Assembly: GCA_900549055.1 (NCBI GenBank)
Contig: URNB01000104.1
Location: 1 to 6,706, forward strand
Direction of reading: 5' to 3'
Source of the DNA: an uncultured Oscillospiraceae bacterium
GTDB lineage: Bacteria; Bacillota; Clostridia; Oscillospirales; Acutalibacteraceae
Length of the DNA: 6,706 bases
Within the stretch, counting starts at the first letter, position 1. Each line of letters begins with the position of its first letter. The notes beneath the pieces are model-generated. The model worked only from the letters and a program-made list of their open reading frames with translations, was not told where the DNA came from and did not search any database. The position numbers were made by a program, and so were the translations under genes. Shown piece after piece: positions 1-4,996 of the stretch.

Positions 1-56
1 CGCAATCTAAAAGGCGGCGAGCGAAACCGCGGCAGGTTCGAGTCCTGTCACACTAA
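1..56 (+). tRNA. 3' part of a tRNA (or tRNA-like) gene with a long variable region, cut by the window edge
   Basis: A canonical T-arm is visible: stem gcagg (32-36), loop ttcgagt (37-43) and stem cctgt (44-48), closing with one G-T pair. Seven acceptor bases (49-55) follow, then A56 in the discriminator position. CCA is not encoded. Bases 11-31 between the likely anticodon stem and the T-arm are too long for a class I variable loop. They contain a gcgg/ccgc pairing (14-17 with 27-30), which suggests a class II tRNA (Leu, Ser, Sec or an unusual type). The 5' half lies outside the window, so the identity cannot be read. The acceptor strand would pair with a 5' end beginning with T, which is uncommon, so a degenerate or non-standard tRNA is possible. 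No terminator separates it from the next gene. Confidence 0.55.
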
Positions 57-60
57 GGAG
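55..60 (+). promoter_or_regulatory. Ribosome binding site overlapping the tRNA 3' end
   Basis: AAGGAG lies 6 bases before the ATG at 67. Its first two bases are the last acceptor base and the discriminator of the upstream tRNA. 3' processing of the tRNA after A56 would leave a 10-base leader beginning GGAG on the downstream mRNA. Confidence 0.75.
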
Positions 61-66
61 ATTTTT

Positions 67-552
67 ATGTCATTTTTCAGCACAACCCTCGGAAAGCTTA
101 TTATCACATTTTTTGTTTCAATGGTCCCGGTAATCGAGCTGCGCGGCGCAATACCCATAGGCGTCGGCATGGGGCTGCCCTACTGGGCGGCAATACCCGT
201 TGCCATTGTGGGAAATCTTGTTCCCGTGCCGTTTATTATTATATTCATTAAAAAAATATTTGCCTTTATGCGCGAAAAAATGCCCAAGCTCGACGGGCTT
301 GTAACCCGTCTTGAAAATAAGGCGAACAGCAAATCCGAAACGGTGCAGAAATACGCATTTTGGGGATTGTTTATCTTCGTTGCAATTCCGCTGCCGGGCA
401 CGGGTGCTTGGACGGGCGCGCTTATTGCCGCAATGCTTGAAATGAAGCTGAAAAAAGCTTTCCCGTCAATCGCTCTCGGCGTGCTTACCGCCGGCGCAAT
501 AGTTACCTTTGTAACATACCTTGTGCCCGTAATAGCACACTTTTTTGCATAG
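67..552 (+). CDS. Small multidrug export family membrane protein (Sm_multidrug_ex, COG2426)
   Basis: This 161-residue integral membrane protein has the usual length for the COG2426 / PF06695 family. Its two hallmark stretches are visible: ELRGAIPIG (residues 24-32) after a first hydrophobic segment, and PLPGTGAWTGALIAA (108-122). The second resembles the proline/glycine-rich re-entrant loops of DedA/VTT-like transporters. Hydrophobic segments lie at about 8-36, 40-61, 98-123 and 134-160. A basic, charged loop at about 62-96 separates the two halves, giving an internally symmetrical look. The family name comes from early annotation as a small multidrug exporter; substrate and mechanism are not settled, so transport is an inference. 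The start is fixed by AAGGAG six bases upstream. The next gene starts 10 bases after the stop, with a ribosome binding site overlapping the stop codon, so the two are probably co-translated. Confidence 0.88.
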   Translation: MSFFSTTLGKLIITFFVSMVPVIELRGAIPIGVGMGLPYWAAIPVAIVGNLVPVPFIIIFIKKIFAFMREKMPKLDGLVTRLENKANSKSETVQKYAFWGLFIFVAIPLPGTGAWTGALIAAMLEMKLKKAFPSIALGVLTAGAIVTFVTYLVPVIAHFFA

Positions 553-562
553 GTGACCGCCC

Positions 563-958
563 ATGCCGCTTTGCAAAAAACCCTTTTATATTCATGAGCC
601 CACCCCGCTGCAGTGCGGGCAGGCGGTGCTTGCCATGCTTTCGGGAGAAACGGTTGATAAGATAATAGAAATTGTGGGCACCGAGCGCGAGACCGATCTT
701 AATATGATGTACCGTGCGCTTGATACTCTCGGAATCAGATACGAAAAAAACCGCGTCCCGGTAAGCAGGCGCGAGGATCTGCCCGAAATATGCTTTTTAA
801 GCCTGGAAACACCGCGCTGCTGGCATTGGTCGCTGTACTTTAAGGGCAAATTTTTTGACCCGGAGCACGGCGTGCTTGACGATTTCCCCGAGGCGAAAAG
901 AAAATATTACTGGAAAATAATATCTGATGACATTCAAGTGCATATCCGCCAATACTGA
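563..958 (+). CDS. Small C39-like / papain-fold cysteine peptidase-like protein
   Basis: The 131-residue product has the minimal pattern of a C39-type (papain-like) cysteine peptidase. QCGQAVLAML (17-26) supplies a candidate nucleophile, Cys18, on an N-terminal helix. HWSLYFKGKFFDPEHG (88-103) supplies a candidate general base, His88, and orienting Asp99. This matches the Cys - long gap - His-W - about 10 residues - Asp-Pro layout of Peptidase_C39 / C39_2 domains. There is no signal peptide, membrane segment or ABC-transporter domain, so it is probably cytosolic and acts alone or with the neighbouring membrane protein. C39 domains usually trim double-glycine leaders of exported peptides; whether this one does so is unknown. 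The AGGTGA ribosome binding site (551-556) overlaps the upstream TAG stop, indicating translational coupling. Fold assignment is fairly likely; activity and substrate are inferred. Confidence 0.72.
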   Translation: MPLCKKPFYIHEPTPLQCGQAVLAMLSGETVDKIIEIVGTERETDLNMMYRALDTLGIRYEKNRVPVSRREDLPEICFLSLETPRCWHWSLYFKGKFFDPEHGVLDDFPEAKRKYYWKIISDDIQVHIRQY

Positions 959-961
959 ACG

Positions 962-989
962 TGCGCCCGTTTTGGCGCAGGCATATAAT
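962..989 (+). promoter_or_regulatory. Hairpin followed by a TATAAT box before the third gene (weak candidate promoter or attenuator)
   Basis: A perfect 6-bp inverted repeat, tgcgcc (962-967) and ggcgca (974-979), starts four bases after the stop of the peptidase-like gene. An exact TATAAT lies just beyond it at 984-989. No convincing -35 hexamer is found 16-18 bases upstream and there is no T-run after the hairpin. It is therefore neither a clear promoter nor a clear terminator. It may be a weak internal promoter or an RNA processing or attenuation point. Confidence 0.28.
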
Positions 990-1030
990 TAATGCAAATA
1001 TTTCTTTTCGGAAAAGGGTGGCAATTTTAT

Positions 1031-1564
1031 ATGAAAAAGAAAATTATACTTATTTTCGGCATGTTCGCGGCGGTCGCGCTGATTGCAGTGCCCAATGTAC
1101 GCAACACCGTTCGAGAACAAAAAGACGCGAAAAAATACGATAATGCTTTTAATGAACTTTTCGTCACCGAAAAAAATGCGGTTGCCGGGTTATATACCGC
1201 AATCGGTAATACAATCGACTCGCCCGATAAAGAGCATTACGGCAATGCCCTTAACGCGGCAATACATACGGAGCAGATTTGCGGGCAGACCTACGGAAAA
1301 TTATGCGATATTACGGTAACCTACGGCGCCGGCACGGTGTATTACGCAACATTTTACCGCGATATTAAAGCCGCGCTGACAAAACAGTGCGGCACAGATG
1401 ATTTAAAGCATATTTATGAGCTTTTGGGAAAGATTATGTCATTGTATAATACCCCTGCGGCTCCCGGCTCAACATACGAAAAGAAAAAAGAAATTGAAAA
1501 ATTTTTTAAATCGTTGTCGTTACTTAACAATGATATGGATTTAACCGATTTGACCGAACGTTAA
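1031..1564 (+). CDS. Hypothetical exported or membrane-anchored protein
   Basis: I do not recognise a family. With the start at 1031 the product has 177 residues. It begins MKKK followed by a hydrophobic stretch of about 16 residues (IILIFGMFAAVALIAV), a signal peptide or N-terminal anchor without a lipobox cysteine. The rest is hydrophilic and mostly predicted helical, rich in Lys, Asp and Glu. It contains a QICGQTYGKLCD segment and a third cysteine in KQCGTDD, and ends in acidic residues (NNDMDLTDLTER). The start at 1031 is preferred over an in-frame ATG at 992 because AAAGGGTGG (1013-1021) stands 9 bases before it. An N-terminus from 992 would also place a short non-signal extension ahead of the MKKK. 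The gene lies 72 bases after the peptidase-like gene on the same strand and may belong to the same operon. The function is unknown. Confidence 0.7.
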   Translation: MKKKIILIFGMFAAVALIAVPNVRNTVREQKDAKKYDNAFNELFVTEKNAVAGLYTAIGNTIDSPDKEHYGNALNAAIHTEQICGQTYGKLCDITVTYGAGTVYYATFYRDIKAALTKQCGTDDLKHIYELLGKIMSLYNTPAAPGSTYEKKKEIEKFFKSLSLLNNDMDLTDLTER

Positions 1565-1615
1565 TTTTCAAAGCGTGTTTAATCGAAATATCCGGAAACA
1601 GACAAAAATAAGCAG

Positions 1616-1648
1616 AAAAAAGCCCGCCGCCCTTCTAAAAGGGCGGCG
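1616..1648 (-). terminator. Intrinsic terminator read on the minus strand
   Basis: Read on the minus strand, the 10-bp stem (1625-1648) is followed within three bases by six T. No minus-strand gene is visible to its right, so it may simply insulate the + strand operon or be part of the repeated module. Confidence 0.5.
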
Positions 1649-1684
1649 AGAGAGAGTTTATCGACAGACTGTAATAACCCACCG

Positions 1685-1722
1685 TCCCCGTTCGGTTTTA
1701 TACCGAGCGGGGATAAAATTTT
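1685..1722 (+). terminator. Intrinsic terminator after the 1031-1564 gene
   Basis: A 12-bp stem (1685-1696 with 1702-1713, one G-T pair, loop tttat) is followed by TAAAATTTT. The GC-rich base of the stem and the A/T-rich tail fit a factor-independent terminator closing the first transcription unit. The tail is not an uninterrupted T-run, so efficiency is uncertain. Confidence 0.6.
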
Positions 1723-1753
1723 ACCCGAATTTTACAAAAGCCATACCCTTGAT

Positions 1754-1783
1754 TTAACAGAGAAATGCTATTATTCAGATAAT
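1754..1783 (+). promoter_or_regulatory. Predicted sigma-A promoter of the GtrA-HAD gene
   Basis: TTAACA (1754-1759) and GATAAT (1778-1783) are separated by 18 bases. Each matches the vegetative consensus at five of six positions. The start of transcription would fall near 1790, giving a leader of about 30 bases that holds the AAGGG ribosome binding site. Confidence 0.55.
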
Positions 1784-1818
1784 GCGAAGTCTGCAATAAA
1801 AAATAAGGGTTGATGAAA

Positions 1819-3117
1819 ATGAATGAGGAATTATGGAAGTTTATTAAGTTCAATATATCTGTTGTTATTACCTCCGCGCTGGATATTTTCACCTATCTGT
1901 TTCTGATATACCGTGTATTTGACGGCATCATAAGCGTTCCGCTCCCCGATAATGCGGTCTTATCGCTGCTCGGAATCAAATACCGCGGCTATTTATTCGC
2001 TTACCTGATTTCAACCTGTGTAGGCTACATAGCGGCATATCTCATCAACCGAAGAATAACATTTCATTCAAATATTAATCCCGTTTACAGCTCTGTTATG
2101 TACCTTATCCTCGCGCTTTTCAATATTCTCATAAGCTCGTATATCGGCGGCGTTTTCGGCTCTTTTTTAGAGATAAACAATATGTCGAACCCGATTACGG
2201 AGGCGGTATCTAAATTCATCATCATAAATATTCCCACGCTTTGGACATATCCGCTGGAGAGGTATGTTATACAGATAAACAAAAAGGAAAAAGCGGTAAA
2301 ATATATTGCAACCGATTTGGACGGAACGCTGCTCTCAAGCAGCACCGAGATTTCATGGGAAAATCTCGAGGCAATCAAAAGACTGTCTGAAAAAGGGATA
2401 AGCACCGTTCTTTTAACCGGAAGAACGCTGTATGAGGTGCCTGCGGAGCTGCGCGAAAATACCTGCGTCAAATATATTGTTTTCTCCGACGGCGCGGGCG
2501 TTTGGCAAAGAGGAAAGGGACTCATTAAATATGACTGTTTCCCCGCGGATACCGCATGGGAAATATTTAATATCCTGTCAGAGTATGAGACCTTTATCGA
2601 GGTATATTCGGACGGTACGCCGCTGGTCGAGGGCGAAAAGCTGAACCTTAAGCAGCTGAATTATTATAATATAGATAAAAGTTTCATGCCCGAAATGTTC
2701 AAAAGCAGACGTGCAGTTAATTCCCTTGCCGCACTTTTTGATGATAAAGACCGCAAAACCGAGCTGTTTGATGTTTTCTTTAAAAACGCAAACGAAAGAA
2801 CAGACTGTGAAAAACGCCTCAAGTCGGCTTTCGGCGGAATATTCATCACATCGTCACTGCAGAACAATCTGGAGATATGCCCTCCGGGGACAAGCAAAGG
2901 AACAGCGCTCATATGGCTTTGCAAAAAGCTCAGGACCGATATAAACAATGTTGCGGTGGCAGGCGACAGTAAAAACGATATAACCGCCTTTAAAACAAAC
3001 GCAAGAAAATATGCCGTAGCAAACGCCTGTGAGGATATTAAGCTTTTGGCAGATAAAATAATCTGCTCCAACGATGAAAATATTATGTGCTGCTTTGAAA
3101 AGGAATTTGCCGATTGA
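1819..3117 (+). CDS. Fusion protein: GtrA-like membrane domain plus Cof-type HAD-IIB phosphatase
   Basis: Residue numbers here count from the upstream TTG at 1810; subtract 3 for the preferred start. Residues about 8-155 form a GtrA-like domain (PF04138) with four hydrophobic segments near 11-36, 60-80, 95-118 and 130-150, including the typical YLINRRITF after the second. Residues about 164-435 form a Cof-type HAD hydrolase. Motif I is DLDGTLL (nucleophile Asp169, acid/base Asp171), motif II is LLTGR (Thr203), motif III Lys lies in GTSKG (Lys363), and motif IV is GDSKND (Asp386, Asp390). The C2-type cap lies between motifs II and III. All catalytic residues are present. GtrA proteins are thought to move polyprenyl-phosphate-linked sugars across the membrane; HAD-IIB enzymes hydrolyse sugar or other phosphates. 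A membrane-tethered cytosolic phosphatase in glycan or lipid-carrier metabolism is therefore inferred. AAGGG (1805-1809) favours the ATG at 1819 over TTG 1810 or ATG 1813. The gene is monocistronic, with its own promoter. Confidence 0.9.
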   Translation: MNEELWKFIKFNISVVITSALDIFTYLFLIYRVFDGIISVPLPDNAVLSLLGIKYRGYLFAYLISTCVGYIAAYLINRRITFHSNINPVYSSVMYLILALFNILISSYIGGVFGSFLEINNMSNPITEAVSKFIIINIPTLWTYPLERYVIQINKKEKAVKYIATDLDGTLLSSSTEISWENLEAIKRLSEKGISTVLLTGRTLYEVPAELRENTCVKYIVFSDGAGVWQRGKGLIKYDCFPADTAWEIFNILSEYETFIEVYSDGTPLVEGEKLNLKQLNYYNIDKSFMPEMFKSRRAVNSLAALFDDKDRKTELFDVFFKNANERTDCEKRLKSAFGGIFITSSLQNNLEICPPGTSKGTALIWLCKKLRTDINNVAVAGDSKNDITAFKTNARKYAVANACEDIKLLADKIICSNDENIMCCFEKEFAD

Positions 3118-3300
3118 CCGCACGCTCCCCTACGGGAATGCCGCTCGCAAAAATTAAAGATTTTTGACTGCGCTCCCTACTCTTGCGGTGCCCAAAGAAA
3201 ATAATCGCTTGGAGCGCGAATTTTCTTTGACCGCGGCGCCATAACGCCCTCCTTTTATCCGCCACAGGCGGCAGTCGGTTGTTATGCTCCGCCAATACCA
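3114..3300. repeat. Gene-free stretch of direct and inverted repeats after the GtrA-HAD gene
   Basis: No credible gene is seen. Three related units start with TTGACYGC at 3114, 3164 and 3227. The first two continue as GCTCCC(C)TAC. The inverted repeats are caaaaat/atttttg (3148-3154, 3160-3166) and caaagaaaat/attttctttg (3193-3202, 3220-3229). An inner cgct/agcg hairpin lies within the second pair. Next is a nested pair: cataac/gttatg (3240-3245, 3281-3286) enclosing ccgcc/ggcgg (3259-3263, 3267-3271). The first unit overlaps the stop codon of the upstream gene. This looks like a structured intergenic repeat or a small non-autonomous element, but no terminal repeats or target duplication were identified. 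Confidence 0.45.
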
Positions 3301-3313
3301 CCCCAGTGCCCTT

Positions 3314-3382
3314 GAAAAAACGCTTATTCAGCGGTTTTTCGCTTACAAGGTGTTTTTCCGCCGCACCTGTCGCCGGAAAAAC
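3314..3382. repeat. Two consecutive imperfect or perfect hairpins
   Basis: The first pairs gaaaaaacgct (3314-3324) with agcggtttttc (3330-3340) with one mismatch. The second pairs gtttttccg (3352-3360) with cggaaaaac (3374-3382) perfectly around a 13-base loop. Neither is followed by a clear T-run on the + strand. They bridge the repeat-rich stretch and the second copy of the intergenic module. Confidence 0.4.
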
Positions 3383-3383
3383 G

Positions 3384-3467
3384 AAAAATGCGGCGTTACC
3401 GCCGCAAATACAAATTCAATGATTTATCGACAAACTGCACGCGCCGCTGAATATGCGGCGCTTTTTT
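3384..3467. repeat. Intergenic module, copy 2: hairpin - core ATTTATCGACAAACTG - hairpin
   Basis: An A5 run (3384-3388) precedes a 7-bp stem, tgcggcg/cgccgca (3389-3395 with 3400-3406). The core tttatcgacaaactg (3423-3437) follows, matching copy 1 (1657-1671) at 14 of 15 bases. A 7-bp GC stem (3441-3447 with 3455-3461) and T6 close the module. The order and polarity match copy 1, although the hairpin sequences differ. Confidence 0.6.
3441..3467 (+). terminator. Strong intrinsic terminator upstream of murD
   Basis: The perfect 7-bp stem gcgccgc/gcggcgc (3441-3447 with 3455-3461, loop tgaatat) is followed at once by TTTTTT (3462-3467). It ends the transcript coming from the GtrA-HAD gene and separates it from the murD promoter. 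Confidence 0.85.
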
Positions 3468-3550
3468 ATTGCAATTTACCTGCCGTATTATACGCCGCCG
3501 CATTAAACGCATAAAAAAGTAAATTATTTTTAAAAACGGCGCGGTATATG

Positions 3551-3579
3551 TTGATATTTCCCGCCGCTTTAAGTATAAT
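3551..3579 (+). promoter_or_regulatory. Sigma-A promoter of the murD operon
   Basis: TTGATA (3551-3556) and an exact TATAAT (3574-3579) are separated by 17 bases, the optimal spacing. Transcription would start near 3586, downstream of the upstream in-frame ATG at 3548. This places the true murD start further in. The untranslated leader would be about 28 bases and contains GGGGG (3601-3605). Confidence 0.85.
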
Positions 3580-3613
3580 AGAAAGGTATAATGATATATT
3601 GGGGGCAATTAGC

Positions 3614-4996
3614 TTGGATTGCAAACAGTTTTTTAAGCAGATAAACGGTAAAAAAATCGCAATGTGCGGTATAGGAGTGAGCAACACTCCCCTTATTTTG
3701 AATTTTTTAAATAAGGGCGCCACGGTTTACGCCTGCGACCGCCGCAGCCGCGAGCAGATAGGCGCGCTGGCTGATGAGCTTGAAGCGGCGGGCGCCACGC
3801 TCCGTCTCGGCGACGGTTACCTTGATAATTTAGAGGTTGATATTATATTCCGCACGCCGGGTATGAACTTTAACTTGCCCGAGCTTGAGGCGGCGCGCAA
3901 AAAGGGAATCGCGGTCACGAGCGAAATGGAAGTATTTTTCGACCTTTGCCCCGCAACGATATTCGCCGTTACCGGGTCGGACGGAAAAACCACCACAACC
4001 ACCCTTATTGCCAAAATGCTGGAGGCAGAGGGAAAAACGGTGCACCTCGGTGGCAATATAGGCAAGCCGTTACTTCCCGAAATTGAAAGCATAAAGCCCG
4101 GGGACTTCGTGGTAGCCGAGCTTTCATCGTTCCAGCTTATATCAATGCGCAAAAGCCCCGACGTGGCGGTAGTTACCAACGTAGCGCCCAATCACCTTGA
4201 CATTCATAAGGATATGGACGAATACGTTGAGGCGAAGAAAAATATACTTCTGCACCAAAACGCGTTTTCGCGCACGGTGCTCAATCGCGATAACGATATA
4301 ACCCGCGAGTTCAGAAAGTATGTTCGCGGGCAGTCGCTCTCGTTCAGCATGGAGCAGCCGCTTAAAAACGGCGCCTGGCTCGATACCGACGGCACCATTC
4401 ATATGGCGTACCGCGGGATTGACGCACCCATTATGCACCGCAGCGAGATAGCGGTGCTCGGCGACCACAACGTAGAAAATTATCTTGCAGCCATTGCAGC
4501 GGTTTGGGGATATGTAAGTATGGACTCAATAAAACGCGTGGCGCATGAGTTTAAAGGTGTTGAGCACAGAATTGAATTTGTCCGCGAGCTTGACGGCGTT
4601 AAATATTACAACGATTCAATAGCCACAAGCCCCACCCGCACAATAGCGGGACTTAAAGCCTTTGACCGTAAGGTGCTGCTTATAGCGGGCGGGTATGATA
4701 AACACATACCATTTGAGCCTATGATACCTTACATTATAGAAAAGGTTAAAAAGCTCTACCTGTGCGGAAATACCGCCGAAAAGATCGAAAAATGCATCCG
4801 CGCCGATAAAAACTACAATGGCGAGCCGGAAATTGTAAGGGTTAAAAATATTGACGAGGCGGTTGCAGCCGCGCATAAGGACGCCGTTTCAGGCGATATT
4901 GTAACCCTTAGCCCCGCCTGCGCCAGCTTTGATATGTTCCCGAATTTTGCAGCGCGCGGAAATTACTATAAGGACCTGGTAAATAAGCTGCAATGA
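3614..4996 (+). CDS. murD: UDP-N-acetylmuramoyl-L-alanine--D-glutamate ligase
   Basis: MurD is the cytosolic ATP-dependent ligase that adds D-glutamate to UDP-MurNAc-L-Ala in peptidoglycan precursor synthesis. The 460-residue protein shows the three Mur ligase domains. An N-terminal Rossmann domain has GIGVSNTPL near residue 20. The central ATPase domain has the P-loop TGSDGKTTTTT (Lys125), AELSSFQL, NHLDIH (193-198) and a lysine in YVEAK (Lys208) where MurD enzymes carry a carbamylated lysine. The linker GDHNVENYLAAIAA leads to a C-terminal domain with EHRIEF, NDSIATSPT, LIAGGYDK and SPACASFDMF. The start is taken as TTG 3614, eight bases after GGGGG. The in-frame ATG at 3548 lies upstream of the promoter -35 and -10 boxes and cannot be in the mRNA. 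The next in-frame ATG (3662) would cut the Rossmann fold. The stop overlaps the next start (ATGA). Confidence 0.95.
   Translation: MDCKQFFKQINGKKIAMCGIGVSNTPLILNFLNKGATVYACDRRSREQIGALADELEAAGATLRLGDGYLDNLEVDIIFRTPGMNFNLPELEAARKKGIAVTSEMEVFFDLCPATIFAVTGSDGKTTTTTLIAKMLEAEGKTVHLGGNIGKPLLPEIESIKPGDFVVAELSSFQLISMRKSPDVAVVTNVAPNHLDIHKDMDEYVEAKKNILLHQNAFSRTVLNRDNDITREFRKYVRGQSLSFSMEQPLKNGAWLDTDGTIHMAYRGIDAPIMHRSEIAVLGDHNVENYLAAIAAVWGYVSMDSIKRVAHEFKGVEHRIEFVRELDGVKYYNDSIATSPTRTIAGLKAFDRKVLLIAGGYDKHIPFEPMIPYIIEKVKKLYLCGNTAEKIEKCIRADKNYNGEPEIVRVKNIDEAVAAAHKDAVSGDIVTLSPACASFDMFPNFAARGNYYKDLVNKLQ

Larger units (their letters stand above)
1616..1722. repeat. Intergenic module, copy 1: hairpin - core GTTTATCGACAGACTG - hairpin
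   Basis: An A6 run (1616-1621) precedes a perfect 10-bp GC-rich stem (1625-1634 with 1639-1648, loop ctaa). After eight bases comes the core tttatcgacagactg (1657-1671). A second stem of 12 bp with one G-T pair follows (1685-1696 with 1702-1713). The same arrangement, with a core differing at one base, recurs at 3384-3467. The outer A-run and the T-rich right flank make each hairpin look like an outward-facing intrinsic terminator. Confidence 0.6.

Noticed and set aside
1..56. tRNA 3' end as an attachment site of an integrated element
   Set aside because: No integrase and no repeated copy of the tRNA 3' segment was found in the window, and the downstream genes are not mobile-element genes.
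1..56. Pyrrolysine or amber-suppressor tRNA reading (CTA at 7-9 after a T)
   Set aside because: With CTA as anticodon the flanking bases do not form an anticodon stem (A-A, G-G and C-C oppositions).
961..1143. 60-codon + strand frame starting at GTG 961
   Set aside because: It overlaps the better supported gene at 1031 in another frame, is Arg-rich, and its start lies in the 962-979 hairpin without a ribosome binding site.
3083..3301. 72-codon open frame on the minus strand across the repeat-rich gap
   Set aside because: It overlaps the end of the fusion gene and is built largely of the inverted and direct repeats. It has an Arg/Ser-rich composition without any domain and no convincing ribosome binding site. 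It is probably an accidental frame through a repeat.
3284..3514. 76-codon + strand frame between the repeats and murD
   Set aside because: It runs straight through the intrinsic terminator at 3441-3467 and the hairpin chain, has no domain and no suitable ribosome binding site.
3591..3644. 17-codon frame starting at ATG 3591, overlapping the murD start out of frame, considered as a leader peptide
   Set aside because: Its AAAGG (3582-3586) is at or before the predicted transcription start near 3586, so it would be largely absent from the mRNA. The sequence shows no attenuation signature.
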